A stretch of 61,664 bases of DNA from Dyadobacter jiangsuensis. GTDB taxonomy: Bacteria > Bacteroidota > Bacteroidia > Cytophagales > Spirosomataceae. The position numbers and the translations under genes are program-made. The stretch is from the NCBI RefSeq assembly GCF_003014695.1, contig NZ_PYAS01000025.1, forward strand, positions 1 through 61,664. The letters run 5' to 3'. Under the pieces are notes generated by a model, which was not told the DNA's origin, searched no databases, and worked only from the letters and a program-made list of their open reading frames with translations. Shown here in pieces: positions 9,170 to 18,918 of the stretch; the first letter of the stretch is position 1; every line of letters begins with the position of its first letter.

Positions 9170-10444
9170 TTAATATTTGTTGCGGACGCTGGTCAGAATG
9201 CGTTCCACTTCCTTGCGCACATCGGCGGTAGGTTTGGTGAAATTGTTATTCATAAAACTGAAAGCCAGTATCTTACCTTTTTTTGTAATCAAATAGCCAC
9301 TCAGGTTATAAACATTGCTTAAACTGCCTGTTTTAGCGAAGATAAAAGGAGGTTCCTCTTTGAACAGGTTCTTTAAAGTCCCGCTCTTCCCGCCCGCGGG
9401 CAATATGTGGAACAATCTTTCCTGCGGCACTTTCGCGTAGATCTTTTGCAGCAAGGCCACCATGGTGCGCGGCGTGAAAAGATTATAGCGGCTCAATCCC
9501 GAGCCATCTTTCCAGACCGGCTTATCGGGCAAATCGGCCAAATGGTGCTCCAAGGCATGGGTAATGGCTTTTTCGGTGCTCAACGGCAGCTTGTTTGCCG
9601 TCGCGTAAAGCAGCATAAGCTGCTCGGCGAGCATATTGTCGCTTACCTGCATCATACGCGTGTACAACGAGTCGGAAGGAATGCTGTTGACGGTCTGCAA
9701 TTCGATTTCGAGCGGGATATTGATCAGTTTGATTTCTTTTTTCAGAGTATCACTCAAAAGCTGCAACATCACCTGGTCGGTCATGTGAACGGGGACATCC
9801 TTGGTAACAGCCTGTGAACCTGATAGTTTTGAATGGTGAAATACATTCTGCAATTCTTCTCTTTCAATTCCGGAAACCGCCGTATCCATTACCAGTGCTT
9901 TTTGCCAGAAGCGCGGATTGGCCCGGTATTGGCCTGCCGGTGTGCTTTTGAAACGGGCAATATTGCCGTAAATCGGCATAGCCGTCACTTCGGGCTGGTA
10001 GTATTCGTTATAGTCGCTCCAAGCCCAGCCTGGGCCGAAACGTTTATTTTCAAAATGGTATGGGGTAAAGAATATCTGGTCTTTGCGGCCTTTGAGAAAG
10101 TCGAAAACCTTGCTGTGCGGCAAATCGGGATGTAATAGCGAAGGGTCGCCGGTGCCGCGAATGATCAACAGTTCGCCCCATTCGAGGTATTCGAGGCCGG
10201 GAACGGAATCGCCGAGGGCCGATAGGCCTGCATAAAAGCTGAACAGTTTGGTGTTGGATGCCGGCACGAAATATTTATTGTCCTGATACGAAGCCAGCGA
10301 CTTCTGATCGCCGATGCGCGCGATGGAAACGCCCGTGTGTTGCTGGCTGAGGACCGCCGAGCGGTCAATTTCACGTTTCAGATAGTGGGAGGCCGAACAG
10401 CCCGACAGAGCAATAATACTGATGAAGAAGAGCAGCGTGCGCAT
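9170..10444 (-). CDS. dacB: D-alanyl-D-alanine carboxypeptidase/endopeptidase, PBP4 type (lipoprotein), 424 aa
   Basis: A class C low-molecular-weight penicillin-binding protein (peptidase family S13) that trims or cleaves peptidoglycan cross-links. The active-site motifs are SNTK (Ser63-Lys66), SDN (in MQVSDNMLAEQ, about 268) and KTG (in FAKTGSLSN, about 370). A lipobox LSGC with Cys16 predicts a lipoprotein, unusual relative to soluble periplasmic PBP4 of E. coli. At 424 residues it is shorter than E. coli DacB (477), so the large inserted domain is probably reduced. A promoter is likely at 10471-10499 (TATCTTTG, 18 bases after TTG, minus strand). Confidence 0.9.
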   Translation of the reverse strand: MRTLLFFISIIALSGCSASHYLKREIDRSAVLSQQHTGVSIARIGDQKSLASYQDNKYFVPASNTKLFSFYAGLSALGDSVPGLEYLEWGELLIIRGTGDPSLLHPDLPHSKVFDFLKGRKDQIFFTPYHFENKRFGPGWAWSDYNEYYQPEVTAMPIYGNIARFKSTPAGQYRANPRFWQKALVMDTAVSGIEREELQNVFHHSKLSGSQAVTKDVPVHMTDQVMLQLLSDTLKKEIKLINIPLEIELQTVNSIPSDSLYTRMMQVSDNMLAEQLMLLYATANKLPLSTEKAITHALEHHLADLPDKPVWKDGSGLSRYNLFTPRTMVALLQKIYAKVPQERLFHILPAGGKSGTLKNLFKEEPPFIFAKTGSLSNVYNLSGYLITKKGKILAFSFMNNNFTKPTADVRKEVERILTSVRNKY

Positions 10445-10470
10445 GGAAATGGTTTAAAATGAACTTTAAA

Positions 10471-10499
10471 CAAAGATAATATTTTCGGTGTATTGGCAA
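10471..10499 (-). promoter_or_regulatory. Promoter of the dacB-like gene
   Basis: On the minus strand TTG (10497-10499), 18 bases, then TATCTTTG (10471-10478), a perfect TAnnTTTG match. It lies 27 bp upstream of the ATG. Confidence 0.5.
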
Positions 10500-10508
10500 A
10501 TCCGGATG

Positions 10509-11969
10509 TCAGGGGTTTTGAATGACCAGGAAGTAGCCGCCATGTAATGTGACAATGCTATCTCCTTTCATATCAAATTGCGGCAGGCATGCTGAATCGG
10601 CCAGAACATATTTCAGGGAATCAGTTCCCGTGGAAAGCGATAAATGATGGTAGCGCTGAAAATTGGCGTGAATATCGGCTCGCTGGAATAAATCATGGCA
10701 AATTCCGATCATAGCCGCTGACGGTACCAGTGTACGTAGCTGTTTTGCATTAGCCGAATGGACATCGGGCGGAATAGTGGTCAGCTTTCGGAATGTAGCG
10801 CCCCAGCAAACCAATGTTCCGATACTTAATGCGATGATAGTCAGCTGCCTTTTGAATGCCATAATGAATGCGATTCGCTGCACCAGTAGCAGTGCGAAGA
10901 GCAGTGCCACAAAAGGCAGCGCAGGCAAAAGATAATGCGGATATTGCTTGATACTCACCAGCATAGGCACAATGCCCGAAGCGGCAACCAGCGCGGTCAG
11001 GATAATATTTTCGGATATTGCTCTTTCCCGGGTAATTTTCCATTTCAAACCGAAGGATAATCCGTACAATGCGGCACATGTTGCCAAATGCGGCAACAAA
11101 TTTCGAAAGAGTTCCGATATGAGTGTAAAATGGGCTGCCCAACCCGTGCCGGCTTTTTCACGCTTCTGTAACAATGCCTGCACCACCTGACCATTGAAAT
11201 AGGTCGTCATGAACTCGCGGGCGGGCGTATACGCGAGGATGCAGGCAATGCCAACTGCGATCATTGCAAGCATCATAAAGGTCGGCCGGAACATCTTTGA
11301 GAGGCTGTAATAAGGCGTAGAAATAGCATAGATGGCCGAGAATGCGAGTGGATAAAGCCCTACCGGGCCCTTGGTTAAAAACGCCAGGATAATGCAAATA
11401 CCGGCCAGGAGTAGCCACAACACCCGCTGCTTTTGGGTAGATTCTTCTTTCAAATACATCAATTGAAAATAGCAGGAGGCAAGGCAGAATAGCCCCATGG
11501 TACTGTCCAGAAAGTTGTTTGGAATACTGTAATAGACAATCACGATGGCATACCAGCATAATACAGGTAACCATCCAAATGCACGGAATGAGCTTGCCGG
11601 GCCGAGCAGTTTTTGCCATATTTTGACGATGAGAAAGATGTAGCCGGTTAAAATCAGCAGGTTATAGCCGTTTTCCACGGCAGACGTGTCTCCAAAAATC
11701 CGGAAAAGAAGGGACTGCAGCCCGAATTGCAGCGGCGGGTGCCCTGAAAAGTAAGGACCGTTATCATAGGGAAGCCAGAATGAATGCGCGAAAAATGGCC
11801 GCCAGAATGAACCGATGCCCTCCGACATATTGCGGGCAATGGCAGCATAAGTGACGCCGTCCATAAACATCGTATCGTCTACCGACCGCGGCAAGAATGT
11901 GATCAGGATGAAGCTCAGCGTAAACAGCCAGGGTAGCCACCACGGGTAATTTTTGGGATTCGAACTCAT
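10509..11969 (-). CDS. Glycosyltransferase family 39 (ArnT/PMT-like) membrane protein, 486 aa
   Basis: An inner-membrane GT-C enzyme that would move a sugar from a polyprenyl-phosphate donor to lipid A, a glycan or protein. The first periplasmic loop has the family signature: acidic residues in SVDDTMFMDGVTYAAIARNM (residues 29-48) and a later SGHPPLQFGLQSLLFRIFG, comparable to the HPPL motif of ArnT-like proteins. About eleven hydrophobic segments follow up to residue 400, then a soluble tail of about 90 residues. It is monocistronic. The acceptor cannot be inferred. Confidence 0.85.
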   Translation of the reverse strand: MSSNPKNYPWWLPWLFTLSFILITFLPRSVDDTMFMDGVTYAAIARNMSEGIGSFWRPFFAHSFWLPYDNGPYFSGHPPLQFGLQSLLFRIFGDTSAVENGYNLLILTGYIFLIVKIWQKLLGPASSFRAFGWLPVLCWYAIVIVYYSIPNNFLDSTMGLFCLASCYFQLMYLKEESTQKQRVLWLLLAGICIILAFLTKGPVGLYPLAFSAIYAISTPYYSLSKMFRPTFMMLAMIAVGIACILAYTPAREFMTTYFNGQVVQALLQKREKAGTGWAAHFTLISELFRNLLPHLATCAALYGLSFGLKWKITRERAISENIILTALVAASGIVPMLVSIKQYPHYLLPALPFVALLFALLLVQRIAFIMAFKRQLTIIALSIGTLVCWGATFRKLTTIPPDVHSANAKQLRTLVPSAAMIGICHDLFQRADIHANFQRYHHLSLSTGTDSLKYVLADSACLPQFDMKGDSIVTLHGGYFLVIQNP

Positions 11970-12063
11970 GATGCGGAGTGAAACTTTACCGTTAAATAAC
12001 GGCTTTTACGCGTGGGAGAATAGTCTATCGACATTTCTTTTTATCAAACGTGCAGTTTCCCGC

Positions 12064-12094
12064 TTCCGATAACGCAGTTAATGCAATTACTTTG
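12064..12094 (+). promoter_or_regulatory. Probable promoter of recQ
   Basis: TTC (12064-12066), 20 bases, then TTACTTTG (12087-12094), each one base off the Bacteroidota consensus. It ends 35 bp upstream of the recQ ATG and would serve the whole recQ run. Confidence 0.3.
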
Positions 12095-12129
12095 CAAAAT
12101 CTGATCACCACACCGCAAAATGCATTCTA

Positions 12130-14049
12130 ATGGCTGATATCCGGTCTGTCCTGAAACAATATTGGGGTTACGACGCTTTCAGGCCGTTTCAGGAGGATGC
12201 CATTCAGGCGGTCCTGGGCGGTATGGACGCGCTGGTACTGCTTCCTACCGGGGGCGGAAAATCCATTTGTTTCCAGGTGCCGGTTATGGCTTCCGAAGGT
12301 GTTTGCATTGTGGTAACACCGCTCATCGCCCTGATGAAAGACCAGGTGGAGCAGCTCAAACGCAGGCATATACCTGCCGCAGCGATCCACTCGGGTATGA
12401 GCAAGACGGAGATTGATATTACGCTGGATAATTGCGTTCACGGCAGTACGAAGTTTCTGTACGTGTCGCCTGAGCGCCTGCGTACGGACATTATGATCGC
12501 GCGCACGAAGCGTATGAAGGTGTGCTTGCTCGCGATCGACGAGGCGCACTGTATTTCGGCCTGGGGCTACGACTTCCGCCCCTCCTACCTGCTTATCGCC
12601 GATTTTCGGAAGCTTTTGCCCAAAGTGCCGGTGATGGCGCTTACGGCCACCGCCACCGAGGAAGTGAGAGCCGACATTCTCGACAAGCTCGAAATGCGCA
12701 ACGCGCGGGTATTCAAACAGTCGTTCGCGCGGGCCAACCTATCCTATTCGGCATTCCCGGAGGAAAGTAAAGAGCGAAAATTATTACAGATTTTACGCAA
12801 TGTGCAGGGAACGGGGATCGTATACGTTCGCACGCGCAAGCGCACAAAAGAGCTCGCCGACTGGCTGAGCAGGCAGGGCGTTTCGGCTACCAGCTACCAC
12901 GCCGGACTGCTTTTCAAGGACCGGTCCGAGCGGCAAACGGCCTGGATACAGAACCGTATTCGCATTGTGGTGGCGACGAATGCATTCGGTATGGGGATTG
13001 ATAAGCCGGACGTGCGGGCTGTGATCCATTTCGATTTGCCCGACAACCTCGAGGCCTATTACCAGGAAGCGGGCCGTGCCGGAAGAGACGAAAAGAAGGC
13101 TTATGCCGTGGCGCTTTTCAATAAAATTGACCTGGAAGAACTCATTGACAGCATCGAACGGAAATATCCGCCCGTAGAAATGCTCCGGCGGGTATACCAG
13201 GCCCTGGCGAATTACTATAAGATAGCGATCGGTGCCGGCGAGTTGTCGGGCTTTGATTTTGATATTCAGGAATTCGCGGGAATATTCGGATTACCGGTAA
13301 ATGAAACGCATTATGCATTGAAACTGCTTGAAGAAGAGGGTTTTGTGCAGCTCAGTGAAAGTTTCGGCGATTCTTCCAAAATCCATTTCCTGGTCGATAA
13401 CCGGCAATTATACGACTTCCAGATACGCTATCAGGAGATGGATTCGTTTATCAAACTGATCTTGCGGATGTACGGCGGGGAGCTTTTTACCGAGTATGTG
13501 CGCATTTCCGAAACGGAGCTGGCGCAGATTCATTTCGCCAATGTCCCCGAGGTTCTGAGGAAGCTGAAATTCCTGGCCGAACGTGAAATCATCGATTACG
13601 AGCCGAGGAGAGATAAGCCCCAGCTCACATTTCTGACACCGCGCTATGATTCTTCTTTACTGCCGCTGAATGTTTTTGAAATACAAAAGAAAAAAGACCG
13701 CGACCTGCAAAAGGCGCAGGCGGTGATCCGCTACGCGTCGCATACCAAACGGTGCCGGACGTTGCTTTTGCTGGAATATTTTCACGAATACGATGCGGAG
13801 GAATGCGGTGTGTGCGACATATGCATCCAAAACCGAAAGAATGAGACGATCCGTGATGCCGGTCTGGCGGAGCAGATCATAGATTTTTTGTACCGTGAGG
13901 GCCCTATGCTGCCCGCGGAACTCAGCCAGGCATTCGAAAATTTGCCCGACGATGTGTTCCTGAAAGCATTGCAAGAACTAATCCAGGAGGAGGCGATCCA
14001 TTACAACGAACAGGGAATGCTGACCCCGACTAACAAAACTCAACCTTGA
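12130..14049 (+). CDS. recQ: RecQ family ATP-dependent DNA helicase, 639 aa
   Basis: A superfamily 2 3'-5' helicase for recombination and replication restart. Motifs: TGGGKS (residues 40-45), DEAH (137-140) followed by CISAWGYDFRPSY, ALTATAT, and YQEAGRAGRD in the second helicase domain. The zinc-binding region near residue 540 keeps four cysteines (CRTLLLLEYF then CGVCDIC). A winged-helix domain precedes it in a non-standard order; the C terminus (about 575-639) is short and does not look like a clear HRDC domain. The TGA overlaps the TTG start of the next gene by 4 bp, indicating coupled translation. Confidence 0.93.
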   Translation: MADIRSVLKQYWGYDAFRPFQEDAIQAVLGGMDALVLLPTGGGKSICFQVPVMASEGVCIVVTPLIALMKDQVEQLKRRHIPAAAIHSGMSKTEIDITLDNCVHGSTKFLYVSPERLRTDIMIARTKRMKVCLLAIDEAHCISAWGYDFRPSYLLIADFRKLLPKVPVMALTATATEEVRADILDKLEMRNARVFKQSFARANLSYSAFPEESKERKLLQILRNVQGTGIVYVRTRKRTKELADWLSRQGVSATSYHAGLLFKDRSERQTAWIQNRIRIVVATNAFGMGIDKPDVRAVIHFDLPDNLEAYYQEAGRAGRDEKKAYAVALFNKIDLEELIDSIERKYPPVEMLRRVYQALANYYKIAIGAGELSGFDFDIQEFAGIFGLPVNETHYALKLLEEEGFVQLSESFGDSSKIHFLVDNRQLYDFQIRYQEMDSFIKLILRMYGGELFTEYVRISETELAQIHFANVPEVLRKLKFLAEREIIDYEPRRDKPQLTFLTPRYDSSLLPLNVFEIQKKKDRDLQKAQAVIRYASHTKRCRTLLLLEYFHEYDAEECGVCDICIQNRKNETIRDAGLAEQIIDFLYREGPMLPAELSQAFENLPDDVFLKALQELIQEEAIHYNEQGMLTPTNKTQP

Positions 14050-15494
14050 AAACCTCATTACTTACCACAGCACTATTCGCTTTGACGGCGTTGCGATGCG
14101 CCGTTGCCCAACAGATTCCCGGCCTGCAATTCAGTAATTACGGCGGTTTATACCGGTCGACCTACAATCCGTCGGTGCTCGGCGGGCCGAAGCATAAGTT
14201 TCAGATCAATGTGCTTTCGCTCGGCGGCAGTATCAAATACCGCTATTTCCGTTTCATCGGGGAAAACTCATTTCTATATCCCATCCTCGCGCCGCATTCC
14301 ACGAAGGAGCTTTACGGGCGCTCGCGTACGATGGGCTCGCTTACTTCTAAGGACCCTATTTTCCTGGCCGGTGAGATCCGCTGGCCGTCGGTATCTTTTG
14401 CATTGGGTAAATACCATGGCGTGGCCGTACAGCTGCGCACGCGTGGGTTTGTGCTGGGGCGAAACATCCCCTCGGCCATCGATAATTTGTACATGAAAAG
14501 GCTCGATACAGGCAGTACGCCGCCAGTTTCCGATGAGGCATGGGGCGATTTCAGCCTCGTTCAGCAGAGCTTTTCCGATCTCAGCTTTTCCTATGGCGCG
14601 CAGCTTCTGGATATTGAAGGACATAAATTCCGCGTCGGTGTGACGGTAAAGCGGGTCTTCGGGGCACGTGTGGCTTATCTGAAAGGCAATGCGGACCGGT
14701 ATAGCATTAATCCGGTCAGCAGCAGCAACCCGGATGTGAATGAGCTGGAAATCGACAACTTGACCTATGAAAGCGGATATAGCACGCCTAACCGTAAAAT
14801 GAGTATAGGAAACCTGTTCGATTCAGGTAAATATGGCTCTGGTTGGGGATACGACCTCGGTTTTTCATATGAAATCGGCTCGGTTTGGAAGGACCGTAAG
14901 GAAGTTTACAACGACAGCCCCGATTACCTGATCCGCCTAGCGGGCTCACTGACGGATATTGGCTCAGTCAAATACAAAACGGCTGATTCGAGGGTCGTGA
15001 AAGGGACGCATAGCCATGCGGTAGTAGGCCAAACGGAACTGGAAACGATCAGTGACCGTGGCCCGGAAGGTTTTATGACCCTGTTCCCGAGTGACACGAG
15101 CTCCGTGTTGGCCCAGAAGGCAAAACTGCCTCAAGCGCTTAATCTCGAAGCTGATTTGCAGGTTTTCCACGGTTTCTTCCTGAATCTTTCGCACACAAGC
15201 CGACTGAGCGGCGGCGGCAAGCAATCGAACGGGAGCTCTTCATTAGATATGTATGTGCCTGTTACTTTTATCATTACGCCGCGTTTCGAGGATGAAGACT
15301 CCGGCCTTTCTTTCCCGATCTCTTTCATACAGGGAAACAACAGGCCGTCGATTGGCCTCGCCGGGCATTTCGGGCCGGTTTTCCTCGGTTTCAGCAATGT
15401 AAATGGCCTGATGAAAAGCGGCGGAGCGCGCGGGAGCATGATGTACATCGGCTTCACCGCGTGGAAGGCATCTCGTAAAAAAGACAAGGATTGA
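14046..15494 (+). CDS. DUF5723-like outer-membrane protein, 482 aa
   Basis: A predicted outer-membrane beta-barrel protein with a signal peptide (residues 1-21, ending RCAVAQQ) and a start like LQFSNYGGLYRSTYNPS, characteristic of DUF5723. The rest alternates aromatic and polar residues as in transmembrane strands. Translation begins at TTG 14046, which overlaps the recQ stop (TTGA); no ATG is available near the signal peptide. It is followed after one base by the metallohydrolase gene. Function unknown; surface or gliding/adhesion roles are conceivable but not shown. Confidence 0.8.
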   Translation: MKTSLLTTALFALTALRCAVAQQIPGLQFSNYGGLYRSTYNPSVLGGPKHKFQINVLSLGGSIKYRYFRFIGENSFLYPILAPHSTKELYGRSRTMGSLTSKDPIFLAGEIRWPSVSFALGKYHGVAVQLRTRGFVLGRNIPSAIDNLYMKRLDTGSTPPVSDEAWGDFSLVQQSFSDLSFSYGAQLLDIEGHKFRVGVTVKRVFGARVAYLKGNADRYSINPVSSSNPDVNELEIDNLTYESGYSTPNRKMSIGNLFDSGKYGSGWGYDLGFSYEIGSVWKDRKEVYNDSPDYLIRLAGSLTDIGSVKYKTADSRVVKGTHSHAVVGQTELETISDRGPEGFMTLFPSDTSSVLAQKAKLPQALNLEADLQVFHGFFLNLSHTSRLSGGGKQSNGSSSLDMYVPVTFIITPRFEDEDSGLSFPISFIQGNNRPSIGLAGHFGPVFLGFSNVNGLMKSGGARGSMMYIGFTAWKASRKKDKD

Positions 15495-15495
15495 T

Positions 15496-17826
15496 ATGAA
15501 AACATCGTCTGCCCTACTCCTTTTAGCAGTTTTCTTCCCACTGATGCTGCTCGGGCAGCACGATCAGCACGCCAATCACCCCGTTGCGGCCGATGTGGAG
15601 CCGCAGCCTTTGCTGGCGCAGACAATGCGTTTGCAGGAAGCGCTTTCGTTTTCGGGCAATGCGTTGCAAGCTGCCGATGCCGCGAAACTGAAAGCATTAG
15701 AACGCGGCCCGTTGTCGAAAGAAGCCGTCACGCAAATCCAGGCTATTCTCGACCCCTATTGCCTGAATGAGGTGCATATTAACCCCGAAGGACGCGTAAA
15801 AGTGGATCGCGGTGCAGCGAAGGCGGTGTTGGTGCAAGGTGGTTGGACGGCATTTCTGGTTAAAATCCATAATGAGGCGGGTATTACGGCCAAATTCGAA
15901 GCCACGAGCCCGAACGCTTTGAAGCCATACCATTCGCCTTCCTTCGAGCACAGGGTAAAAGAGGAGCATAAACTCACCGAAGGCCAGGTTGCCAATCGCT
16001 TTCTCGACATTCAGATTTATGCCGGGCGACCTTTGCAAGCGAATCTATCGGGCTTGAAGCTCGAATATGCGGTGGTTCAGATCTATTCCAAAGATGCAGG
16101 CAAACGTGAGGCGGAAATCGCTTACAATGCCGGCCAGGGTTCGCAGGATATTGGTTTTAGAAATTCCACCCATATTTTATTTGATGTAGAACCTGCCGTA
16201 AAAGTCGTTTTCGATGTCAAGGACGACGACGGGACGCCCACTATGGCCTCTTTTCTGATTACTGACAGTCAGGAGCACGCATCGGGCAGATTCAAAGGCA
16301 TTTACCCGCTCCCGTCACGGCGCGTGGCGGCATTCGACGAATATCCCGATTTCTTCTTCCAGCCGCAGATTTACCGCAAAAGCGGTGAGCATGTGACATT
16401 GCCGCCCGGCAAATATAAGGTCACCTACACGCGTGGGCCTGAGTACATTCCTCAAACGAAGGAAATCATTGTTCCCGAAGGAAAAGCCTCGGTTAATGTC
16501 GCATTTCAGCTGAAAAGGTGGATTCAGCTGGCGAAACTCGGCTGGTTCAGTGCGGACCACCACATTCATGCGGCAGGTTGCAGCCATTATGATAGCCCCA
16601 CGGAAGGTGTTGACCCGAAAGATATTTTCCGGCAGGTGCTGGGTGAAGATTTGAATATGGCGGCCAATCTGGCCTGGGGGCCGAGCTGGTACCATCAAAA
16701 GACCTTTTTTACGGGTAAAGATCACCCGCTGTCAGTTCAAAAGGCGGTCATGCGCAATGACGTGGAGGTTTCGGGTTTTCCCTCCTCACACGCGGGGCAC
16801 ATTGTTTTGCTGAGGATCAAAGAAGACGATTACCCGGGTACTACCACCATCGAGCAATGGCCCAGCTGGACGGCGCCGGTACTTTCCTGGGCCAAATCGC
16901 AAGGCGGTGTCGTCGGTTATGCGCATTCGGGCTGGGGATTGGAACCGATGGAATCGACGAGCAAGCTTCCGAACTACATCACACCCAAAATGGATGGAAT
17001 CGGCGCGAATGAATACATTGTGACGGTTACCGACGGCCTGATCGACTTTTTCAGTGCCGGCGATACTCCCGCACCCTGGGAGCTCAATATGTATTACCAC
17101 ACGCTCAATTGCGGCTTTAAAACGAGACTCAGCGGGGAAACCGACTTCCCGTGCATTACGGATGCGCGCGTGGGCCAGGCGCGAAGCTATTTCAAACCTA
17201 AGAATGCCATGGATTATGACGGATACGTGGAAGCTTTGCAACTGGGGAGAAGTTACGTTTCAGACGGGAAATCGCATATTATGGATTTCAAAGTGGAAGG
17301 CGTCGAGGCAGGCATTGGCGAAAGCGAAATACTCTTGAAATCGCCGGGTAACGTGAAGGTGACGGCCCGAATTGCCGCTTACCTGCCGGAAAAGCAAGAC
17401 AGCATAGGAGGAAAAATAGCAAAGTCGCCCATTACTGACAAGCCGTATTGGGATATTGAACGGTCGAGGATCGGGCAATCGCGGGCTGTACGGGCTGAAC
17501 TGATTTTCAATGGAGTACCTATCGATACCGTTGAGGTACAGGCAGATGGAAAATTGACAGACATTCGTTTTTCACCCAAAATAACCAGATCAGGATGGCT
17601 GGCTGTGCGTATTTATCCCAGTGCGCATTCAAATCCGGTTTTTGTAAAAATCAATAACCAGGCTATTGTCGAAAGACAGAGCGCGGAGTGGTGCCTGGCG
17701 GCTTTGGAGCAATGCTGGAAAATGAAGGAGCCGAATATTCGTGCCGGGGAGCGAAAGGCAGCCGCAGAGGCTTACGAGAAAGCGCGGAAAGTATATCGCG
17801 GGCTGATCGCCACCGGAAGCAAATAG
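15496..17826 (+). CDS. Secreted CehA/McbA family PHP-type metallohydrolase, 776 aa
   Basis: A periplasmic or secreted protein with a signal peptide (residues 1-20). The PHP domain starts at WFSADHHIHAAGCSHY (about residue 350), whose clustered His and Asp bind metal, and continues with GGVVGYAHSGWGLE (about 470) and LSGETDFPCITDARVGQ (about 545). CehA/McbA enzymes of this superfamily include carbaryl hydrolases, but many members are uncharacterised. The N-terminal 330 residues look like beta-sandwich modules (PPGKYKVTYTRGPEYIPQTKEI). It is the third gene of the recQ run, one base after the DUF5723 gene. The natural substrate is unknown. Confidence 0.85.
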   Translation: MKTSSALLLLAVFFPLMLLGQHDQHANHPVAADVEPQPLLAQTMRLQEALSFSGNALQAADAAKLKALERGPLSKEAVTQIQAILDPYCLNEVHINPEGRVKVDRGAAKAVLVQGGWTAFLVKIHNEAGITAKFEATSPNALKPYHSPSFEHRVKEEHKLTEGQVANRFLDIQIYAGRPLQANLSGLKLEYAVVQIYSKDAGKREAEIAYNAGQGSQDIGFRNSTHILFDVEPAVKVVFDVKDDDGTPTMASFLITDSQEHASGRFKGIYPLPSRRVAAFDEYPDFFFQPQIYRKSGEHVTLPPGKYKVTYTRGPEYIPQTKEIIVPEGKASVNVAFQLKRWIQLAKLGWFSADHHIHAAGCSHYDSPTEGVDPKDIFRQVLGEDLNMAANLAWGPSWYHQKTFFTGKDHPLSVQKAVMRNDVEVSGFPSSHAGHIVLLRIKEDDYPGTTTIEQWPSWTAPVLSWAKSQGGVVGYAHSGWGLEPMESTSKLPNYITPKMDGIGANEYIVTVTDGLIDFFSAGDTPAPWELNMYYHTLNCGFKTRLSGETDFPCITDARVGQARSYFKPKNAMDYDGYVEALQLGRSYVSDGKSHIMDFKVEGVEAGIGESEILLKSPGNVKVTARIAAYLPEKQDSIGGKIAKSPITDKPYWDIERSRIGQSRAVRAELIFNGVPIDTVEVQADGKLTDIRFSPKITRSGWLAVRIYPSAHSNPVFVKINNQAIVERQSAEWCLAALEQCWKMKEPNIRAGERKAAAEAYEKARKVYRGLIATGSK

Positions 17827-17829
17827 GCG

Positions 17830-18153
17830 TTATTCAGGCGTTGTTTCGGCCTTTTTGGAGCGGAATAACCCTCCTATCCGGCTGAACATCCGTTTTTCAA
17901 ACTCCCAGAAGAACGTGAATTTACCCCATATCCAGCCCCAGGCCAGTAATATGACCTGATACAGCGGAAGAATGATGAGAATATTCACCGACCAGCGAAG
18001 CCAGCCCGGGGAGCTTTCAGTAAGCCCGATCAGCTCGAAGAGCCAGCGTTTTACGTAGAGGACCGAAAAACCGGTACACGCAAAAACGACCAGAATAATG
18101 AGTACATCCCACCCATTCCGGACGTTCCAGCGTTGTTTCAGTTTTTCGATCAT
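17830..18153 (-). CDS. Small two-helix membrane protein (DUF6787-like), 107 aa
   Basis: Two strongly hydrophobic segments (about residues 18-40, VLIILVVFACTGFSVLYVKRWLF, and 52-75, RWSVNILIILPLYQVILLAWGW) joined by a short loop, then an aromatic, basic tail (FFWEFEKRMFSRIGGLF). I recall this pattern from a small Bacteroidota membrane family (DUF6787); the role is unknown. It begins 6 bp after the pseudouridine synthase gene, so panB, the synthase and this gene are probably one operon. Confidence 0.78.
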   Translation of the reverse strand: MIEKLKQRWNVRNGWDVLIILVVFACTGFSVLYVKRWLFELIGLTESSPGWLRWSVNILIILPLYQVILLAWGWIWGKFTFFWEFEKRMFSRIGGLFRSKKAETTPE

Positions 18154-18159
18154 GCGATA

Positions 18160-18891
18160 TTATTCGTGAAAGAAATCCAGGTGCTCAGGTTTGATCACCT
18201 CTTTATCCAAAGTTAAGAATTCTTCCCAAAAGGCATCGTTCGGAACGCCGGCGCGGCAGATAACCGGCTCTTTTTTAACGGGATGCTCGAAATACAACCT
18301 CCGTGCGTGCAAATTGATGCTGCCATCCGGATTGCCTTTGGGGTAGCCATATTTGACATCTCCGCGGATAGGACAATTCATCGACGCCAGCTGCACGCGG
18401 ATCTGGTGCGGCCTGCCCGTTACCGGCATTACTTCCAACAAATGGAATTTGTTGATCTCCCCCACCCAACGGTACGAGAGTTCCGCACGCTGAGAGCCAG
18501 GAACTTCCTCATCGTGCGCGGTGGTCACATTGCGGGCCTCGTTTTTTGTAAGCCAATGCACCAGCTTGCCTTTTTTCTCGGCCGGTTTGTTTTTTACAAC
18601 TGCCCAGTAGGTTTTCTGAACGTCGCGTTTGCGGAAAATCTCGTTCATGCGTTCGAGCGCCTTGGAGGTGCGTGCGAACACCACGAGCCCGCTCACGGGG
18701 CGGTCGAGGCGGTGTACAGTGCCGAGAAACACGGCTCCCGGCTTGTTATATTCCTCCTTAATATAGTCTTTGACCATATCGAGCAGGCACGTATCGCCGG
18801 TAACATCTGCCTGAACCAGAATGCCCGGCTCCTTATTGACGATGATCAGGTGATTATCCTCGTAAACAACCCGAAAAGGTTTTTTAGCCAT
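18160..18891 (-). CDS. RluA family RNA pseudouridine synthase, 243 aa
   Basis: Isomerises uridine to pseudouridine in rRNA or tRNA. The catalytic aspartate lies in the motif HRLDRPVSGLVVFA (about residues 60-73). Other family segments are PGILVQADVTGD near the N terminus and VTGRPHQIRVQLASMNCPIRGDVKYG in the C-terminal half. No S4 RNA-binding domain precedes the catalytic domain, which matches the short RluA/RluE-like branch; the target position cannot be assigned. It lies 27 bp downstream of panB on the same strand. Confidence 0.9.
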   Translation of the reverse strand: MAKKPFRVVYEDNHLIIVNKEPGILVQADVTGDTCLLDMVKDYIKEEYNKPGAVFLGTVHRLDRPVSGLVVFARTSKALERMNEIFRKRDVQKTYWAVVKNKPAEKKGKLVHWLTKNEARNVTTAHDEEVPGSQRAELSYRWVGEINKFHLLEVMPVTGRPHQIRVQLASMNCPIRGDVKYGYPKGNPDGSINLHARRLYFEHPVKKEPVICRAGVPNDAFWEEFLTLDKEVIKPEHLDFFHE

Positions 18892-18918
18892 ATTATTAGT
18901 TTAATACTTTTTAAAAGG

